NCBI RefSeq assembly: GCF_900106835.1
Contig: NZ_FNNR01000003.1
Location: forward strand, 320,381-384,380
Reading direction: 5' to 3'
DNA: 64,000 nucleotides
Source: Arthrobacter sp. cf158
Lineage (GTDB): Bacteria > Actinomycetota > Actinomycetes > Actinomycetales > Micrococcaceae
The translations under genes and the position numbers were made by a program. This document shows positions 26,049 through 36,479 of the stretch, one piece after another (position 1 is the first letter of the stretch; each line of letters starts with the position of its first letter). The notes beneath the pieces are model-generated. The model did not search any database. It was not told the DNA's origin and saw only the letters and a list, made by a program, of their open reading frames with translations.

Positions 26049-27011
26049 TTAGCCGCCGATGATCGGTGAGCCGATGAACGGGTCCACGGCCAGCGCGATA
26101 AAGAGCAATGTCAGGTAGCTGATGGAACCGTGGAAGACCTTCATGGCGCCCTTGTTGGAAACGTCGCCTCCCTGTGCGCGCTTGTACAAGGCGTGGCTCT
26201 CATAGAGGAACCACGCTCCGGCGGCAACGGCAACAACTGTGTAGACCCAGCCGGCCCCGCCGACGGGGATCATCAGGAGGGAGCAGGCAACCATGGCCCA
26301 GGCGTAGAGAACTACCTGTACAGAGACCACTTTTGCGCCGGCGATGGCACCGAGCATGGGCACCTTTGCGTTGCGGTAGTCCTCGCCGTAACGCATGGAC
26401 AGGGGCCAGTAGTGAGGAGGCGTCCAAAGGAAGATGACCATGAAAAGGACGATTGCGGGCCACTCAACGGTGTTGGTGACGGCCGCCCAGGCGATGAGTA
26501 CCGGGAAGCATCCGGCAGCCCCGCCCCATACGATGTTCTGGGCCGTCCGGCGCTTCAGGATCATGGTGTAAATGACCACATAGAAGACGATCGCGCCGAG
26601 GCCCAACCAAGCGGATAGCGGGTTGGCGCCGAACCACAGGATCGCGATGGAGGCAGCCCCCAGAATCCAAGCGAACACCAAGGCCTCGCGTGGAGTAACC
26701 TCGCCGGTGACCAGGGGTCGCTTTTCAGTGCGGTGCATCAATTTGTCGATGTCGCGGTCGATGTAGCAGTTGAACACCCCCGCGCTGCCGGCTGCGAACG
26801 CACCGCCTACGAGCGTTGCCAGGATCAGGCCAATGGACGGGAAACCGCGCTGCGCAAAGATCATGGTGGGAAGAGTGCTGACCAGGAGCAACTCGATGAC
26901 ACGGGGTTTCGTCAGAGCCAGATACGCCTTCAACTTACGGGAAATTCCGATGCTTCCCCGGGCCGGGGACGCGTTAAGGGGCGTATCAGTTGTGCTCACG
27001 GCGGCAGTCAC
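26049..27011 (-). CDS. ctaB: Protoheme IX farnesyltransferase (heme O synthase) CtaB
   Basis: A 320-residue UbiA-family prenyltransferase with about nine hydrophobic segments. The first Asp-rich motif [20 protein letters not shown] and the second loop [13 protein letters not shown] are hallmarks of CtaB/CyoE. It transfers a farnesyl group to heme B, producing heme O for CtaA. GTG start. It is divergent from the transketolase operon, the same neighbour as in mycobacteria, and ends at a strong terminator. Confidence 0.93.
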   Translation of the reverse strand: MTAAVSTTDTPLNASPARGSIGISRKLKAYLALTKPRVIELLLVSTLPTMIFAQRGFPSIGLILATLVGGAFAAGSAGVFNCYIDRDIDKLMHRTEKRPLVTGEVTPREALVFAWILGAASIAILWFGANPLSAWLGLGAIVFYVVIYTMILKRRTAQNIVWGGAAGCFPVLIAWAAVTNTVEWPAIVLFMVIFLWTPPHYWPLSMRYGEDYRNAKVPMLGAIAGAKVVSVQVVLYAWAMVACSLLMIPVGGAGWVYTVVAVAAGAWFLYESHALYKRAQGGDVSNKGAMKVFHGSISYLTLLFIALAVDPFIGSPIIGG

Positions 27012-27437
27012 TCTGTTCTATGCTCTGGGGTTCTCACAGCGGCTGCCATCCCGGTTTTCAAAGAGACGCGGGCGCACGAACCGCTGGTGGCCTCCAAATA
27101 TCATACCGTGGCCGGAAGTGGCCCGTTGTCCGCAAAATGCGTCAATGTTTCCGAATCTTCACACCACCACCGGGCCATTGTGATTCATATAAGGGAATTT
27201 CTGTCCAGTTAGTGGGATTCCCTGAGTTACATGACACGTTTAGGGCTAAGCTGTTGAGCAGATCAGCACACGTTGACGATCCGGGAAACCGTATTCTCGG
27301 ATATCCGTGCGTCTGGATGAGAGATCAACGTTTCAATGGTGAACGGCTGGTAGACACATTGCAGCGGGCGCCATCCTGTGCTTCCTGCGTGCCGTGTCCG
27401 TACGCCTGCCGTCAGCACAGAGAGGGGCTCGGTTTTC
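27012..27437. other. 426-base intergenic region between ctaB and tkt
   Basis: No gene was recognised. The region must hold the divergent promoters of ctaB and of the tkt operon. Visible items are an AT-rich stretch (CATATAAGG near 27187), a TATTCT at 27292-27297 with TTGACG 13 bases upstream (too close for a standard sigma70 pair), and a perfect 10-bp palindrome CGGATATCCG at 27298-27307. The tkt 5-prime leader would be over 100 bases if TATTCT is used. Confidence 0.5.
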
Positions 27438-29564
27438 GTGCCACATTTGGAAGAGCAAGAACTGTCATGGACCGATCTGGACAAAAAGGCAGTTGACACC
27501 GTTCGCGTGTTGGCCGCTGACGCCGTGGAGAAGGTCGGCAACGGCCACCCTGGTACGGCGATGAGCTTGGCTCCGGCAGCGTACCTGCTGTTCCAGAAGC
27601 TGATGCGTCATGACCCGAAGAACCCGGACTGGATTGGCCGTGACCGGTTCATCCTGTCCCCTGGCCACACCTCCCTGACCCTGTACATCCAGTTGTTCCT
27701 CTCCGGATACGGCCTGGAACTGAAGGACCTTGAGGCGCTGCGCACCTGGGGTTCGCTGACGCCGGGCCACCCCGAGTACAAGCACACCGCAGGCGTTGAA
27801 ATCACCACCGGCCCGCTGGGCCAGGGCCTTGCGTCCGCAGTTGGTTTCGCATACTCCCAGCGCCGCCAACGCGGCCTGTTCGACGCCGATGCTCCCGCTG
27901 GCGAGTCGCCGTTCGACCACACCATCTGGGTGATCGCTTCCGACGGCGACCTCCAGGAAGGCGTCACGTCCGAGGCTTCCTCGCTCGCGGGGCACCAGGA
28001 GCTGGGCAACCTCGTGGTGATCTACGACGAGAACCACATCTCCATCGAAGACGACACCGACATCGCGTTCACCGAAGACGTCCTGAAGCGTTACGAGGCC
28101 TACGGCTGGCACACCCAGCGCGTCGACTGGACCAAGACCGGCGACTACGTCGAAGACGTCCAGGAGCTCTACTCCGCACTGCAGGCAGCCAAGGCAGAGA
28201 CGAACAAGCCGTCCATCATCTCGCTGCGGACCATCATCGGCTACCCGGCTCCGAAGAAGCAGAACACCGGCAAGATCCACGGTTCCGCCCTGGGTGCCGA
28301 GGAAGTCGCAGCACTGAAGACCGTGCTCGGCTTCGATCCCGCCAAGTCCTTCGACGTTGACGAGGAAGTCCTGGCCCACGCCCGCAAGGTCCTGGACCGC
28401 GGCGCCGAGTCCCGCGCAGCATGGCAGACCTCTTTCGAGGCATGGCAGTCCGCCAACCCGGATGCTGCTGCCCTGCTGGAGCGCGTTGAAGCGAAGAAGT
28501 TGCCCGTGGGCATCGACGCCGCGCTTCCCGTGTTCGAGGCCGGCAAGGACGTTTCCACCCGTGCAGCGTCGGGTAAGGTCCTGAACGCGATCGGCCCGGT
28601 TCTTCCCGAGCTGTGGGGCGGTTCGGCTGACCTCGCCGAGTCGAACAACACCACTATTGAAGGTTCGCCGTCGTTCATCCCGACGTCGCGTTCCACGGAT
28701 GCCTGGAAGGGCAACCCTTACGGCCGGGTGCTGCACTTCGGTATCCGTGAGCACGCCGCGGCATCCATCGTGAACGGCATCTCGCTCCACGGCCGCACCC
28801 GCGCGTTCTCCGGCACGTTCCTGATCTTCTCCGACTACCAGCGCCCGGCCATCCGCCTCGGCGCGCTGATGGGTGTCCCGTCCCTCTACGTATGGACGCA
28901 TGACTCCATCGGCCTGGGCGAGGACGGACCCACCCACCAGCCGGTGGAGCAGCTCGCCTCCCTGCGCGCTATTCCGGGCCTGGATGTGGTCCGCCCCGGC
29001 GATGCCAACGAGGTCTCAGCTGCCTGGAAGGCGATGCTGGAGAACCACGAGAACCCGGCAGGCATCGTCCTGACCCGCCAGAACATCCCCACCTACGCCC
29101 GCGGCGAAGGTGAAGCCACCGGTGACACCTTCGGTTCCACCGCAGGTGTGGCCAAGGGCGGCTACGTCCTTGCCGAAGCTTCCAAGGACGGCGAAACCGT
29201 TGACGCGCAGGTCATCCTGATCGGCACCGGTTCCGAGGTCCAGCTCGCAGTCCAGGCCCGCGAAGCCCTCCAGGCTGAAGGCATCGCAGCACGCGTTGTC
29301 TCCATGCCCTGCGTTGAGTGGTTCAACAAGCAGGACGAGGCCTACCGCGAAGCCGTGCTCCCGGCAGCGGTGAAGGCCCGCGTCTCTGTTGAGGCAGGCC
29401 TGGCGCTCGGCTGGCGCGAATTCGTTGGCGACGCCGGCCGCTCCATCTCCCTGGAGCACTTCGGCGCCTCGGCTGACTACAAGCGGCTCTTCAACGAATT
29501 CGGCATCACCGCCGAAGCCGTCGCAGCCGCAGCCAAAGACTCCCTCGCAGACTCGAACGCATAA
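27438..29564 (+). CDS. tkt: Transketolase
   Basis: About 708 residues, full length for transketolase. The N-terminal thiamine-diphosphate domain starts [18 protein letters not shown], followed by GPLGQGL and the metal-binding GDGDLQEG-like [10 protein letters not shown]. The pyrimidine domain has [14 protein letters not shown] and the substrate loop [16 protein letters not shown]. It moves two-carbon units in the non-oxidative pentose-phosphate pathway. GTG 27438 is preferred (GAGGGG ten bases upstream); longer in-frame starts exist. First gene of the tkt-tal-pgi-zwf-opcA-pgl operon. Confidence 0.94.
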   Translation: MPHLEEQELSWTDLDKKAVDTVRVLAADAVEKVGNGHPGTAMSLAPAAYLLFQKLMRHDPKNPDWIGRDRFILSPGHTSLTLYIQLFLSGYGLELKDLEALRTWGSLTPGHPEYKHTAGVEITTGPLGQGLASAVGFAYSQRRQRGLFDADAPAGESPFDHTIWVIASDGDLQEGVTSEASSLAGHQELGNLVVIYDENHISIEDDTDIAFTEDVLKRYEAYGWHTQRVDWTKTGDYVEDVQELYSALQAAKAETNKPSIISLRTIIGYPAPKKQNTGKIHGSALGAEEVAALKTVLGFDPAKSFDVDEEVLAHARKVLDRGAESRAAWQTSFEAWQSANPDAAALLERVEAKKLPVGIDAALPVFEAGKDVSTRAASGKVLNAIGPVLPELWGGSADLAESNNTTIEGSPSFIPTSRSTDAWKGNPYGRVLHFGIREHAAASIVNGISLHGRTRAFSGTFLIFSDYQRPAIRLGALMGVPSLYVWTHDSIGLGEDGPTHQPVEQLASLRAIPGLDVVRPGDANEVSAAWKAMLENHENPAGIVLTRQNIPTYARGEGEATGDTFGSTAGVAKGGYVLAEASKDGETVDAQVILIGTGSEVQLAVQAREALQAEGIAARVVSMPCVEWFNKQDEAYREAVLPAAVKARVSVEAGLALGWREFVGDAGRSISLEHFGASADYKRLFNEFGITAEAVAAAAKDSLADSNA

Positions 29565-29596
29565 CAGTCTGTTTCCCTCTCACAGGAGAAAAACAC

Positions 29597-30715
29597 ATGT
29601 CTAGCACTCCCACGCAGCAACTTTCTGACGCCGGCGTTTCCATCTGGCTCGATGACCTCTCCCGCACCCGCCTTGACACCGGCACCCTGCAGAAGCTCAT
29701 CGACGAAAAGAACGTCGTTGGTGTAACCACCAACCCGTCCATCTTCCACGCCGCCATCACCGCCGGCACGGATTATGACGCCACCATCGCAGCGCAGGCC
29801 GCGGCCGGTGCCAGCGTCGAAGAGACCATCTTCGAAATCACCACCACGGACGTGGCCGACGCCTGCGATCTCTTCGCGCCGATCGCCGCTGCCACCCATG
29901 GAGTGGATGGCCGTGTCTCCATCGAGGTGGACCCCCGCCTTGCTTGGGACACCGCCGGTACCATCGCCGAGGCCAAGCACCTTTACGCCAAGGTCAACAA
30001 GGACAACGTCCACATCAAGATCCCGGCAACCTTGGAAGGCCTCGAAGCCATCACGGCTACCCTGGCCGAGGGCATCAGCGTCAACGTGACGCTGATCTTC
30101 TCCCTGGAGCGCTACCGCGCGGTCATCAACGCTTTCCAGTCCGGCCTTGAGCAGGCCAAGGAAAACGGCCACGACCTCTCCAAGATCCACTCGGTGGCGT
30201 CATTCTTCGTCTCCCGCGTTGACTCGGAGATCGACAAGCGCCTTGACGCCATCGGCACCGATGAAGCCAAGGCACTCAAGGGCAAGGCAGGCGTTGCGAA
30301 CGCACGTCTGGCTTACCAGGTCTACGAAGAGCTCTTCTCCACCGAACGCTGGGCAGTGCTCGCCGAAGCCGGCGCGCTCCCCCAGCGCCCCCTGTGGGCC
30401 TCAACCGGTGTGAAGGACCCGGCGTACCCGGACACCCTCTACGTGACCGAGCTCGTTGCAGCCGGCGTAGTGAACACGATGCCGGAAAAGACGCTCGACG
30501 CCACCTTCGACCACGGCGTGGTCACCGGTGACACCATCACCGGCACGTACGACGAAGCGAACGAGACCCTCAACGCCCTCGAAGCACTCGGCGTCTCCTA
30601 CAACGACGTCGTGACCCTTCTCGAGACCGAAGGTCTTGAGAAGTTTGTGGGCTCTTGGAAGGAACTCCTCGCCGACGTTGAAGGCGCACTCGTCACCGCA
30701 CGGAAGGCTTCCTAA
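29597..30715 (+). CDS. tal: Transaldolase
   Basis: A 372-residue transaldolase of the longer actinobacterial type. It shows GVTTNPSIF near the N-terminus and VHIKIPAT with the Schiff-base Lys, plus [10 protein letters not shown]. It transfers a three-carbon ketol unit between sugar phosphates. AGGAG precedes the ATG. It lies 32 bases after tkt and six before pgi. Confidence 0.94.
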   Translation: MSSTPTQQLSDAGVSIWLDDLSRTRLDTGTLQKLIDEKNVVGVTTNPSIFHAAITAGTDYDATIAAQAAAGASVEETIFEITTTDVADACDLFAPIAAATHGVDGRVSIEVDPRLAWDTAGTIAEAKHLYAKVNKDNVHIKIPATLEGLEAITATLAEGISVNVTLIFSLERYRAVINAFQSGLEQAKENGHDLSKIHSVASFFVSRVDSEIDKRLDAIGTDEAKALKGKAGVANARLAYQVYEELFSTERWAVLAEAGALPQRPLWASTGVKDPAYPDTLYVTELVAAGVVNTMPEKTLDATFDHGVVTGDTITGTYDEANETLNALEALGVSYNDVVTLLETEGLEKFVGSWKELLADVEGALVTARKAS

Positions 30716-30721
30716 GTAACT

Positions 30722-32353
30722 ATGAGCACAATCAGCTACGACGCCAGCGGCGCCGCCCAGCAGGCAATCGCCCAGCATATTGACGGTTTGGTCGAAGAAA
30801 AGATCGCAACCCGGATTTTCGCCAAGGACCACACCTTGTGGGGCCCTGATGCAGAGTCTGAGTCCGCGATCCGCCTTGGCTGGGTAGAGGCCGCCACCGT
30901 GTCCCAGGCTCTGGTCGGGGACATCCTGGAGCTTCGTGACGCCCTCCGCGCCGAGGGGGTTACCCGCATTGTTCTTTGTGGCATGGGTGGGTCTTCCTTG
31001 GCTCCTGAGGTTATTGCCGGCACCGCCGGCGTCGAGCTGACTGTGCTGGACAGCACTGACCCTGAACAGGTCAGCGCTGCCCTGAATGACCGGTTGGAAG
31101 AGACGGCCATTGTCGTCTCTTCCAAGTCGGGCTCCACCGTTGAGACTGATTCCCAGCGACGAGTCTTCGAGAAGGCGTTCAACGACGCCGGTATCGATGC
31201 CAAGAGCCGCATCATCATTGTTACGGATCCTGGCTCGCCCCTGGACAAGGCTTCCCGCGAGGCTGGCTACCGTGCCGTGTTCAACGCCGATCCCAACGTC
31301 GGTGGACGATTCTCAGCACTCACTGCATTCGGTCTGGTCCCTTGTGGTCTGGCAGGCGTGGACATCCAGGCCTTCCTGGATGAGGCAGAAGAGGCGGCGG
31401 AGGTCCTCAACGAGGACTCAGCTGACAACATCGGGCTGGCCCTGGGCATTGCCCTGGGTGGTACCAGTCCGTTGCGCAACAAGATTGTCATCGCGGAAGA
31501 CGGATCCGGCATTGTCGGTTTCGCCGACTGGGCCGAGCAGCTGATCGCTGAATCCACCGGCAAACTCGGCACTGGTGTACTGCCGGTGGTCGCGGGCCCG
31601 GATTCCCCCGAAGCCCTTAACGGGGCCGACGACGTTCTGGTGGTTCGGCTGGTAAGCGCGGACGCCGACGTCGAACTTCGGGACAACGAGGTGGCAATCG
31701 CCGGTGGGCTGCCTTCCCAGATGTTCGTTTGGGAATTTGCCACGGCAGTTGCAGGTCGCCTGTTGGGGATCAACCCGTTTGACCAGCCCGACGTCGAGGC
31801 TGCGAAGGTGGCTGCACGCGGCCTGCTGGACGCACGCCCCGAACCCACCCCGGCGGCCTTCACCGATGGCGCAGTGGAAGTACGCGGCGGCGATTGGCTT
31901 GGCTCCGCGACGACTGCCTCGGAAGCTGTGCAGGCCCTCCTGGGCCAGCTGGGCGCGGATGGCTACTTGAGCGTCCAGGCCTACCTTGACCGGATTTCGC
32001 ACGCACCGCTGGAAGGCATCCGTGACGAACTCGCAGCTGTCAGCGGCCGTCCGGTGACGTTCGGTTGGGGCCCGCGGTTCCTTCACTCCACCGGCCAGTT
32101 CCACAAGGGCGGACCGGCAATCGGCGTCTTCCTTCAGATCACTGCGGCATCGTCCACCGATCTGGAGATCCCGGAGCGACCGTTTACTTTCGGTCAGCTC
32201 ATTGCCGCCCAGGCTTCGGGCGACGCTCAGGTCCTTGAGGGCCATGGCCGCCCAGTCCTGCGCCTGCACCTCACCGAACGTGCAGCAGGCGTGGCACAAC
32301 TCCAGGAAGTCGTCGCTGCGCTGGCCGGCCAGGCCAGCGCACTCGAAAGCTAA
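30722..32353 (+). CDS. pgi: Glucose-6-phosphate isomerase
   Basis: A 543-residue protein with two SIS-like sugar isomerase folds: GMGGSSLAPEV and SSKSGSTVETDSQ bind the phosphate group. It interconverts glucose-6-phosphate and fructose-6-phosphate. In M. tuberculosis pgi is not in this operon, so its insertion between tal and zwf is a lineage-specific feature. It is a more divergent type than the classical E. coli enzyme, with the C-terminal half rich in Ala. Confidence 0.88.
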   Translation: MSTISYDASGAAQQAIAQHIDGLVEEKIATRIFAKDHTLWGPDAESESAIRLGWVEAATVSQALVGDILELRDALRAEGVTRIVLCGMGGSSLAPEVIAGTAGVELTVLDSTDPEQVSAALNDRLEETAIVVSSKSGSTVETDSQRRVFEKAFNDAGIDAKSRIIIVTDPGSPLDKASREAGYRAVFNADPNVGGRFSALTAFGLVPCGLAGVDIQAFLDEAEEAAEVLNEDSADNIGLALGIALGGTSPLRNKIVIAEDGSGIVGFADWAEQLIAESTGKLGTGVLPVVAGPDSPEALNGADDVLVVRLVSADADVELRDNEVAIAGGLPSQMFVWEFATAVAGRLLGINPFDQPDVEAAKVAARGLLDARPEPTPAAFTDGAVEVRGGDWLGSATTASEAVQALLGQLGADGYLSVQAYLDRISHAPLEGIRDELAAVSGRPVTFGWGPRFLHSTGQFHKGGPAIGVFLQITAASSTDLEIPERPFTFGQLIAAQASGDAQVLEGHGRPVLRLHLTERAAGVAQLQEVVAALAGQASALES

Positions 32354-32368
32354 GGCACAGAACCAAAC

Positions 32369-33925
32369 ATGCCAGAAACTGAAAACGGCAGGAAGAATAC
32401 CGGTCTGCGGAACCCTTTGCGGGATCCGCGGGACCGGCGCCTGAACCGCATCGCCGGGCCATCGTCGTTGGTGTTCTTCGGAGTCACCGGCGACCTCGCC
32501 CGTAAGAAACTCATGCCTGCTGTCTACGACCTCGCCAACCGCGGCTTGCTCCCGCCCAGCTTCGCGTTGGTGGGCTTCGGACGCCGCGATTGGGACAACG
32601 CCGACTTCGCGGCCGAGGTCAAAGAGAACGTCAAGGCCCATGCCCGGACAAAGTTCGATGAAGCCGTGTGGGAGCAGCTTGCTTCCGGTATCCGCTTTGT
32701 CCAAGGCGAGTTCGACGACGACGACGCTTTCGAGCGTCTCGGCGATGTCCTCGACGAGCTCGATGAGACCCGCGGCACCCGCGGCAACCATGGCTTCTAC
32801 CTGTCCATCCCGCCCAAGGCGTTCGAGCAGGTCTGCCGCCAACTGTCCAAGCACGGCCTGGCGCAGGCCAAGCCGGGCCAGTGGCGTCGTGTGGTGATCG
32901 AAAAGCCGTTCGGGCACGACCTCGAGTCCGCCCGACAGCTCAACGACATCGTGGAATCCGTGTTCCCGGCCGATGCCGTGTTCAGGATCGACCATTATCT
33001 GGGTAAGGAGACAGTGCAGAACATCCTGGCGCTGCGCTTCGCGAACCAGCTGTTCGAACCGCTCTGGAACGCTAATTACGTGGACCACGTCCAGATCACC
33101 ATGGCGGAGGACATCGGCACCGGGGGTCGTGCAGGGTACTACGACGGCGTGGGTGCTGCCCGCGACGTCATCCAGAACCACCTGTTGCAGTTGCTTGCCC
33201 TCACCGCGATGGAAGAGCCCATCTCCTTCAACGCCGATGACCTGCGGGCAGAGAAGGAAAAGGTCCTCGCTGCCGTCAAGCTCCCTGACGACCTTTCCAC
33301 TCACTCAGCGCGGGGTCAGTTCACCGGTGGCTGGCAGGGCGGCGAAGAAGTCCTCGGCTACCTGGACGAGGACGGCATCCCAGCCGATTCCAAGACAGAG
33401 ACTTATGCGGCGATCCGGGTGGACATTAATACCCGCCGTTGGCACGGAGTGCCGTTCTACCTGCGCGCCGGCAAGCGCCTTGGGCGCCGTGTCACGGAAA
33501 TCGCCGTGGTGTTCAAGCGCGCACCAAACCTGTTGTTCCGCGATCATGGTGAGGACGACTTCGGTCAGAATGCCGTGGTGATCCGTGTCCAGCCCGATGA
33601 AGGCGCCACGATCCGGTTCGGGTCAAAGGTTCCGGGCACGCAGATGGAAGTCCGCGACGTCACCATGGACTTCGGCTACGGCCACTCCTTCACCGAGTCC
33701 AGCCCCGAGGCCTACGAACGCCTCATCCTCGATGTGCTCCTGGGCGAACCGCCGCTCTTCCCGCGTCACCAGGAAGTGGAGCTGTCCTGGAAGATCCTTG
33801 ATCCCTTTGAGGAATACTGGGCCGGGCTGGATGAACAACCGCAACCTTACGCACCCGGCAGTTGGGGACCGGCCTCGGCTGATGCCCTGCTGGCCCGCGA
33901 CGGACGAACCTGGAGAAGGCCATGA
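32369..33925 (+). CDS. zwf: Glucose-6-phosphate 1-dehydrogenase
   Basis: A 518-residue enzyme. The NADP site GVTGDLARKKL begins near residue 35, and the substrate and catalytic regions EKPFGHDL and RIDHYLGKE are intact. It catalyses the first oxidative pentose-phosphate step. Its end overlaps the opcA start by ATGA, and OpcA is its usual activator in actinobacteria and cyanobacteria. Confidence 0.96.
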   Translation: MPETENGRKNTGLRNPLRDPRDRRLNRIAGPSSLVFFGVTGDLARKKLMPAVYDLANRGLLPPSFALVGFGRRDWDNADFAAEVKENVKAHARTKFDEAVWEQLASGIRFVQGEFDDDDAFERLGDVLDELDETRGTRGNHGFYLSIPPKAFEQVCRQLSKHGLAQAKPGQWRRVVIEKPFGHDLESARQLNDIVESVFPADAVFRIDHYLGKETVQNILALRFANQLFEPLWNANYVDHVQITMAEDIGTGGRAGYYDGVGAARDVIQNHLLQLLALTAMEEPISFNADDLRAEKEKVLAAVKLPDDLSTHSARGQFTGGWQGGEEVLGYLDEDGIPADSKTETYAAIRVDINTRRWHGVPFYLRAGKRLGRRVTEIAVVFKRAPNLLFRDHGEDDFGQNAVVIRVQPDEGATIRFGSKVPGTQMEVRDVTMDFGYGHSFTESSPEAYERLILDVLLGEPPLFPRHQEVELSWKILDPFEEYWAGLDEQPQPYAPGSWGPASADALLARDGRTWRRP

Positions 33926-34863
33926 TCGTAGATCTTCCCGACACAACCACCTCCAAGATCTCCAAGAAGATCATGTCGCTGCGCGAACAAGGAGGTGTGA
34001 TCGCCCTGGGCCGTGTCCTGACCTTGGTGGTTGTCACCAAGTCCGGGCAGGAAGAAGAAGCCATCGAGGCAGCCAACGAGGCCAGCAGGGAACACCCCTG
34101 CCGGATCATCGTCCTTGCCGACGCAGGTGTTGAAGGTCCGGACCGCCTCGACGCGCAGATCCGTGTGGGTGGCGACGCCGGAGCCTCCGAGGTTATCGTC
34201 TTGCGCGGGCACGGACACATGGCCCACGAAAGCGAATCCCTGGTGGCGGCCCTGTTGCTGCCGGACGCGCCGATCGTGGCTTGGTGGCCGCACGGCGCCC
34301 CGGAGAGTGCTTGCGAAACCTCCATCGGCCGCATCGCGCACCGTCGCATCACAGACTCCGCCAACGAGCCGGATCCGCGGCGCGCCTTGGAAAACATCCG
34401 TGCAACGTACAAGGCCGGAGATACCGACCTCGCCTGGACCCGCCTGACCAACTGGCGCATGCAGCTCGCGGCTGTCTTCGACCAAGTGGACGGCGATCCA
34501 GTGTCGGCCGTTGCCGTTGAAGGTGCCTCGGACTCCCCCAGCACACTGTTGCTGGCGGCCTGGCTGAGCCTGGCCCTGCAGGCCCCGGTCACGATCGTGG
34601 CTGACCCTGCCGGTACCGGCATCCGCCGGGTCCGCTTGACCCGCGCCAGCGGCGATGTGCAGCTGTTCCGCCCCGGCTTGTCGGTGGCAGAACTGACTCA
34701 GCCCGGTCAGCCGGCGCAGCGTATCACGCTTCCCCGTCGAAGCCTCAAGGATTGCCTCGCGGAGGAACTGCGGCGCCTCGATCCGGACGAAGTCTTCGGA
34801 GAAGTGATTACGATGGGACTGCCACTTACCAGCCAGAGGAGAGTCCAGACCAGTGCACGCTGA
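33922..34863 (+). CDS. opcA: Glucose-6-phosphate dehydrogenase assembly protein OpcA
   Basis: A 313-residue protein of the OpcA family, an allosteric partner needed for full Zwf activity. Typical segments are RVLTLVV near residue 33, HPCRIIVL, and LLLPDAPIVAWWP. It is translationally coupled to zwf by ATGA and overlaps pgl by 11 bases. Confidence 0.93.
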   Translation: MIVDLPDTTTSKISKKIMSLREQGGVIALGRVLTLVVVTKSGQEEEAIEAANEASREHPCRIIVLADAGVEGPDRLDAQIRVGGDAGASEVIVLRGHGHMAHESESLVAALLLPDAPIVAWWPHGAPESACETSIGRIAHRRITDSANEPDPRRALENIRATYKAGDTDLAWTRLTNWRMQLAAVFDQVDGDPVSAVAVEGASDSPSTLLLAAWLSLALQAPVTIVADPAGTGIRRVRLTRASGDVQLFRPGLSVAELTQPGQPAQRITLPRRSLKDCLAEELRRLDPDEVFGEVITMGLPLTSQRRVQTSAR

Positions 34864-35671
34864 GCCAAGAGTAAGCATTCACCCCGATTCCAAGGTGTTG
34901 ATGGCCGCTATTGCGGCCCGTCTCATCACCAAGCTCGTGGATGTCCAGGACAAGCACGGTGAGGCGACGGTGGTGCTTACCGGCGGAACCGTCGGCATTG
35001 GTACATTGAAGGCGGTTGCTGATTCTGCCGCAGCTCCCGCGGTCGACTGGTCAAAGGTCAACTTCTGGTGGGGAGACGAACGTTTTGTTGCCTCCGACAG
35101 CGAAGACAGAAACACCCGCCAAGCCCACCAGGCCTTGTTGTCCCACTTGGCTGTTGACCCGGCCCGGGTTCACCAGCCCGGCTCAACAGACGAGTTCGCC
35201 ACTGCCGAGGAAGCTGCTGAAGCCTACGCTGAAGAACTCAAGGCGGCGGCCCAAGCCGAGCACGCTGCGGACACCTCTGATGACCGTGCTGATCACGCGG
35301 GGATCCTCCCCCGATTCGACATCCTTCTCCTCGGCGTAGGCCCGGACGCCCACGTTGCCTCACTGTTCCCCGAGCAGGCAGGCATTCGCGAGAAAGAGCG
35401 CACTGTGGTGGGCGTGGAAAACTCTCCCAAGCCGCCGTCGTCGCGTATTTCACTGACGCTGCCGGCTATCAACACCGCCCAGGAAATCTGGATGGTGGTG
35501 GCCGGCGAAGACAAGGCGGGGGCCGTCGGCCTGGCGTTGGCGGGCGCCAACCCGGTCCAGGTCCCGGCAGCGGGTCCGATCGGGCGTGCGCGGACCCTGT
35601 GGCTTATCGACGAGAACGCAGCTTCACGCGTCCCCCAGCAGTTGGTCCGGAAGGACCCCGCGGGCGCGTAA
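34853..35671 (+). CDS. pgl: 6-phosphogluconolactonase
   Basis: A 272-residue protein of the DevB/Pgl family with WGDERFV and LLGVGPDAHVASLFP, the latter containing the catalytic His. It hydrolyses 6-phosphogluconolactone. A short charged insertion (about residues 125-145) precedes the active-site strand. GTG start inside opcA. Its last 48 bases overlap the convergent rbpA gene. Confidence 0.92.
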   Translation: MHAEPRVSIHPDSKVLMAAIAARLITKLVDVQDKHGEATVVLTGGTVGIGTLKAVADSAAAPAVDWSKVNFWWGDERFVASDSEDRNTRQAHQALLSHLAVDPARVHQPGSTDEFATAEEAAEAYAEELKAAAQAEHAADTSDDRADHAGILPRFDILLLGVGPDAHVASLFPEQAGIREKERTVVGVENSPKPPSSRISLTLPAINTAQEIWMVVAGEDKAGAVGLALAGANPVQVPAAGPIGRARTLWLIDENAASRVPQQLVRKDPAGA

Positions 35672-36019
35672 CCGCTCCAACGCTCCAGCCAGGACAACTT
35701 CTGCGTCTTGGCTGGAGCGTCGCTCTTTAACGTAATCCAGGTGTGATTTGAAGATTTCGTCGTCGGGCCTGGCTGAAGAGGCAATGCCAGGCTCGCGTGA
35801 GGCGGGCTGTCCACACTTGGGGCAATCCCAGGTTTTGGGAATCTGTTCATCGGGCAACTTAAGAAAAACAAGCCGCGTTTCGTGTCCCTTGGCGCACCAG
35901 TAGGGAACTCGAATCCGCGGCAGTTGTTCGCCCTCGCCGTGATCGCTTTGATGTCGAGGAGCCGAACCTTGGGCCACACCCACACGGGTGCCTCGATAAC
36001 CAGGCGTGCCATGAACCAT
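35624..36019 (-). CDS. rbpA: RNA polymerase-binding protein RbpA
   Basis: A 131-residue protein matching the actinobacterial RbpA, which binds the sigma factor and beta subunit and stabilises open complexes. It starts MVHGTPGYRGTRVG, typical for the family, and has Cys pairs in PYWCAKGH and WDCPKCGQP, as in zinc-binding forms, then the sigma-interacting helix HLDYVKERRS. An AGGGG ribosome-binding site precedes the ATG. The C-terminal 15 codons overlap pgl on the opposite strand. Confidence 0.88.
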   Translation of the reverse strand: MVHGTPGYRGTRVGVAQGSAPRHQSDHGEGEQLPRIRVPYWCAKGHETRLVFLKLPDEQIPKTWDCPKCGQPASREPGIASSARPDDEIFKSHLDYVKERRSSQDAEVVLAGALERLRARGVLPDQLLGDA

Positions 36020-36138
36020 TTTTCGAACCCCTAGCGACTCGGTGGTCGGCCGTCACGGCCCGTAGGCCTTTCAGCCAACAGTGCAAGTCTAATGCGAGGG
36101 GCTCGGCGACGGCACTAGTGTGGGGAGCCGTCGGCCAG

Positions 36139-36178
36139 AAAAAAGGGGAGACTCCCGTTAAGGAGCCTCCCCTTTTTT
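36139..36178. terminator. Strong bidirectional terminator downstream of secG
   Basis: Arms 36139-36155 and 36162-36178 pair with one mismatch, with A6 at one end and T6 at the other. It lies eight bases past the secG stop and ends the gap-pgk-tpiA-secG operon; rbpA starts about 120 bases further left. Confidence 0.92.
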
Positions 36179-36185
36179 AGGGCGA

Positions 36186-36443
36186 CTAGGAGTCGCCACC
36201 CGACGTAAAGCGCATGATCAGGCCCAAGCCGATGATCACAGCACCCCACGTAATTCCAAGAATGATGGTAAAGCGGTTGAGGTTGCGCTCGGCCACACCG
36301 GACGAACTCAATCCGGAGCTCATTCCGCCACCGAACATGTCGGACAAGCCGCCTCCACGTCCCTTGTGAAGGAGGATGAGCAGCGTCAGCAGAAGGCTGG
36401 TAATACCCAGCAGGATCTGCAGAATGACTTGAAGAACGTCCAC
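36186..36443 (-). CDS. secG: Protein translocase subunit SecG
   Basis: An 85-residue protein with two transmembrane helices (about 3-23 and 60-80) joined by LLHKGRGGGLSDMFGGG, the SecG signature loop. It is an auxiliary part of the SecYEG channel. GTG start with AAAGG upstream. Location after tpiA is conserved in actinobacteria. Confidence 0.93.
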   Translation of the reverse strand: MDVLQVILQILLGITSLLLTLLILLHKGRGGGLSDMFGGGMSSGLSSSGVAERNLNRFTIILGITWGAVIIGLGLIMRFTSGGDS

Positions 36444-36479
36444 GACGGCCTTTCGAAGAAGCGGAAAACGGGAGCCGGA

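Noticed and set aside
27273..27297. TTGACG/TATTCT as a normal tkt promoter
   Set aside because: The spacer is only 13 bases, too short for a standard sigma70 promoter; recorded only as a possibility in the intergenic entry.
27465..28937. 490-codon leftward open frame opposite tkt
   Set aside because: Shadow of the transketolase gene; no recognisable domain or ribosome-binding site.
31418..33304. 628-codon leftward open frame across pgi and zwf
   Set aside because: It spans two well-supported genes on the other strand and shows no family motif.
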